Shown here piece after piece: positions 63,074 to 64,000 of a stretch of 64,000 bases of DNA (its first letter is position 1; every line of letters starts with the position of its first letter). The translations under genes and the position numbers were made by a program. A model generated the notes under the pieces. It worked only from the letters and a program-made list of their open reading frames with translations. It made no database searches and had not been told where the DNA came from. Source of the DNA: Trochalopteron elliotii (Eukaryota > Chordata > Aves > Passeriformes > Leiothrichidae); contig JANPWX010000130.1 of the NCBI GenBank assembly GCA_024734555.1, positions 748,663-812,662 on the forward strand. Reading direction: 5' to 3'.

Positions 63074-63199
63074 TCCTGCCCCTGCTGATGAGAGTGCATG
63101 TGGTGAGCTTTAGCCAGCAGCAAATATTTGCAGGTGGATGCAATATCTGGAACAGCCTTAGGCAATACTCATTTCCCAGTCCTACAAGACAGATCTACG
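63074..63199 (+). CDS. Candidate 126-base exon, unidentified protein
   Basis: A pyrimidine-rich run (CATTCCCTTTCTTTCTTGTCC) is followed by the first downstream AG at 63072-63073, and the segment ends at a strong donor (CTACG|GTATGT). The 126 bases keep one frame open and start and end in phase 1, so the exon is symmetric. The peptide starts LPLLMRVHVVSFSQQQIFAG and ends SPTRQIYG. The other two frames stop early. Third positions are about 60% G or C, against a background nearer 40%. I do not recognise the protein. With the 58.2-58.5 kb candidates it would suit a rightward gene starting in CpG island 2, but no joining exon is proven. Confidence 0.3.
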
Positions 63200-64000
63200 G
63201 TATGTGGTTTAACTGGTATTTATTTAACTATTGTCTTCTGACTCAGTCTTCATCATTTTACATGTATCTGTTCAACTATTTCCTGGTTCAGTGTGAGAAG
63301 CACAACACTGCAGGAGGAGTGAGCAGGAGGTCAGAGCTGCTATTTAATTACTGCAGAGCATGTTTTTTCCTTTTCACTGATAATGGAGCCTAGTTCTCTT
63401 TATGGTGGAGTTGGTTAGGGCTTCATCTAAGTGGTGCAAATAGTTCTCTTCTAAATTTCTGAAAGTTTGAGCAGCCTACAAAGAAAAACCCAAAATTGTC
63501 CTTTTCACTAACTTGCACTGTTTTTGACTTGCAGGAAGGGACTGCTGTCCATCCAGCAGTTACTAAGTCATTAAGTTAATGACTGGGTGATTCGCACAGA
63601 GCAGCCTCTGCTCCATCCCAGCAGAGCCACTGCCTGCTTGCAGTGCTGCTGCTGGACAGAAAGTCATTCCTGATAACCTTGACTGCACCCCATAGGTTAT
63701 GCTGCATGCAGAATTCTGTGCAGTGCATTTATGGTTTGTAAGCAGTGTGGGCAGTGATTGCTCCTATCCCTGAGTTTAGGGCTCTTCACAACACCTGGCA
63801 CAGTTGCTAAGCAGAGCAATAAATTGTAATTCCCAGCTCTGCACAAAACCTGTTGCTGCAGATTGAGCCTCCTGCAGTCTTGTTTGTGCAAATTGTCTAC
63901 CTTAGTTGCTTCTTTCCTCTTATAAATGATTTTTTTAAATTGAAAAAAGGCAAGATGAAAAAGAAGACAGGTATCTCATATGTAGACATTTATTCAGTCA
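63200..64000. other. Single-copy DNA, no gene recognised
   Basis: Ordinary AT-rich sequence to the end of the window with no further exon or repeat recognised. Confidence 0.5.

Noticed and set aside
1..64000. CRISPR arrays, operons, phage or plasmid systems
   Set aside because: No regularly spaced repeats, no dense gene packing and no ribosome-binding-site pattern. Composition and repeats are avian.

Overview
This window looks like nuclear DNA from a bird, possibly a songbird. The evidence is the repeats: several short, 5'-truncated CR1 LINE copies with the avian 3' end and avian CR1 reverse-transcriptase relics, one LTR of a well-known bird endogenous-retrovirus type, and worn MIR-like SINE fossils. 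The background is AT-rich and CpG-poor. I see no bacterial gene organisation, CRISPR array, plasmid or phage feature.

Layout: 1-8.1 kb is AT-rich, non-repetitive DNA with one CR1 stub and a few weak minus-strand exon candidates. From 8.16 to 9.13 kb is a CpG island interrupted by a 382-base assembly gap. From 9.2 to 53.3 kb is about 44 kb of low-CpG DNA that reads as intergenic or long-intron sequence. It holds a CR1 reverse-transcriptase relic (11.5 kb), a retroviral LTR (16.5 kb), three MIR-like fossils (18.8, 21.5 and 32.8 kb), further CR1 copies (32.0, 35.0, 47.8 and 52.7 kb), a long poly-C tract (36.75 kb) and several local duplications. From 53.4 to 54.3 kb is a second CpG island, with a 398-base gap. 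From 54.3 to 64 kb is single-copy DNA with the best plus-strand exon candidates (58.2-58.5 and 63.1 kb).

No protein-coding gene could be identified by name. The two CpG islands are the strongest sign of genes: each probably marks a promoter and first exon, and each has lost its GC-rich core to an assembly gap. Most long open frames fit chance expectation for 64 kb of this composition. Exon candidates were chosen on splice signals, reading phase and codon-position composition, and are given low confidence. Deciding them needs RNA data or protein homology searches.
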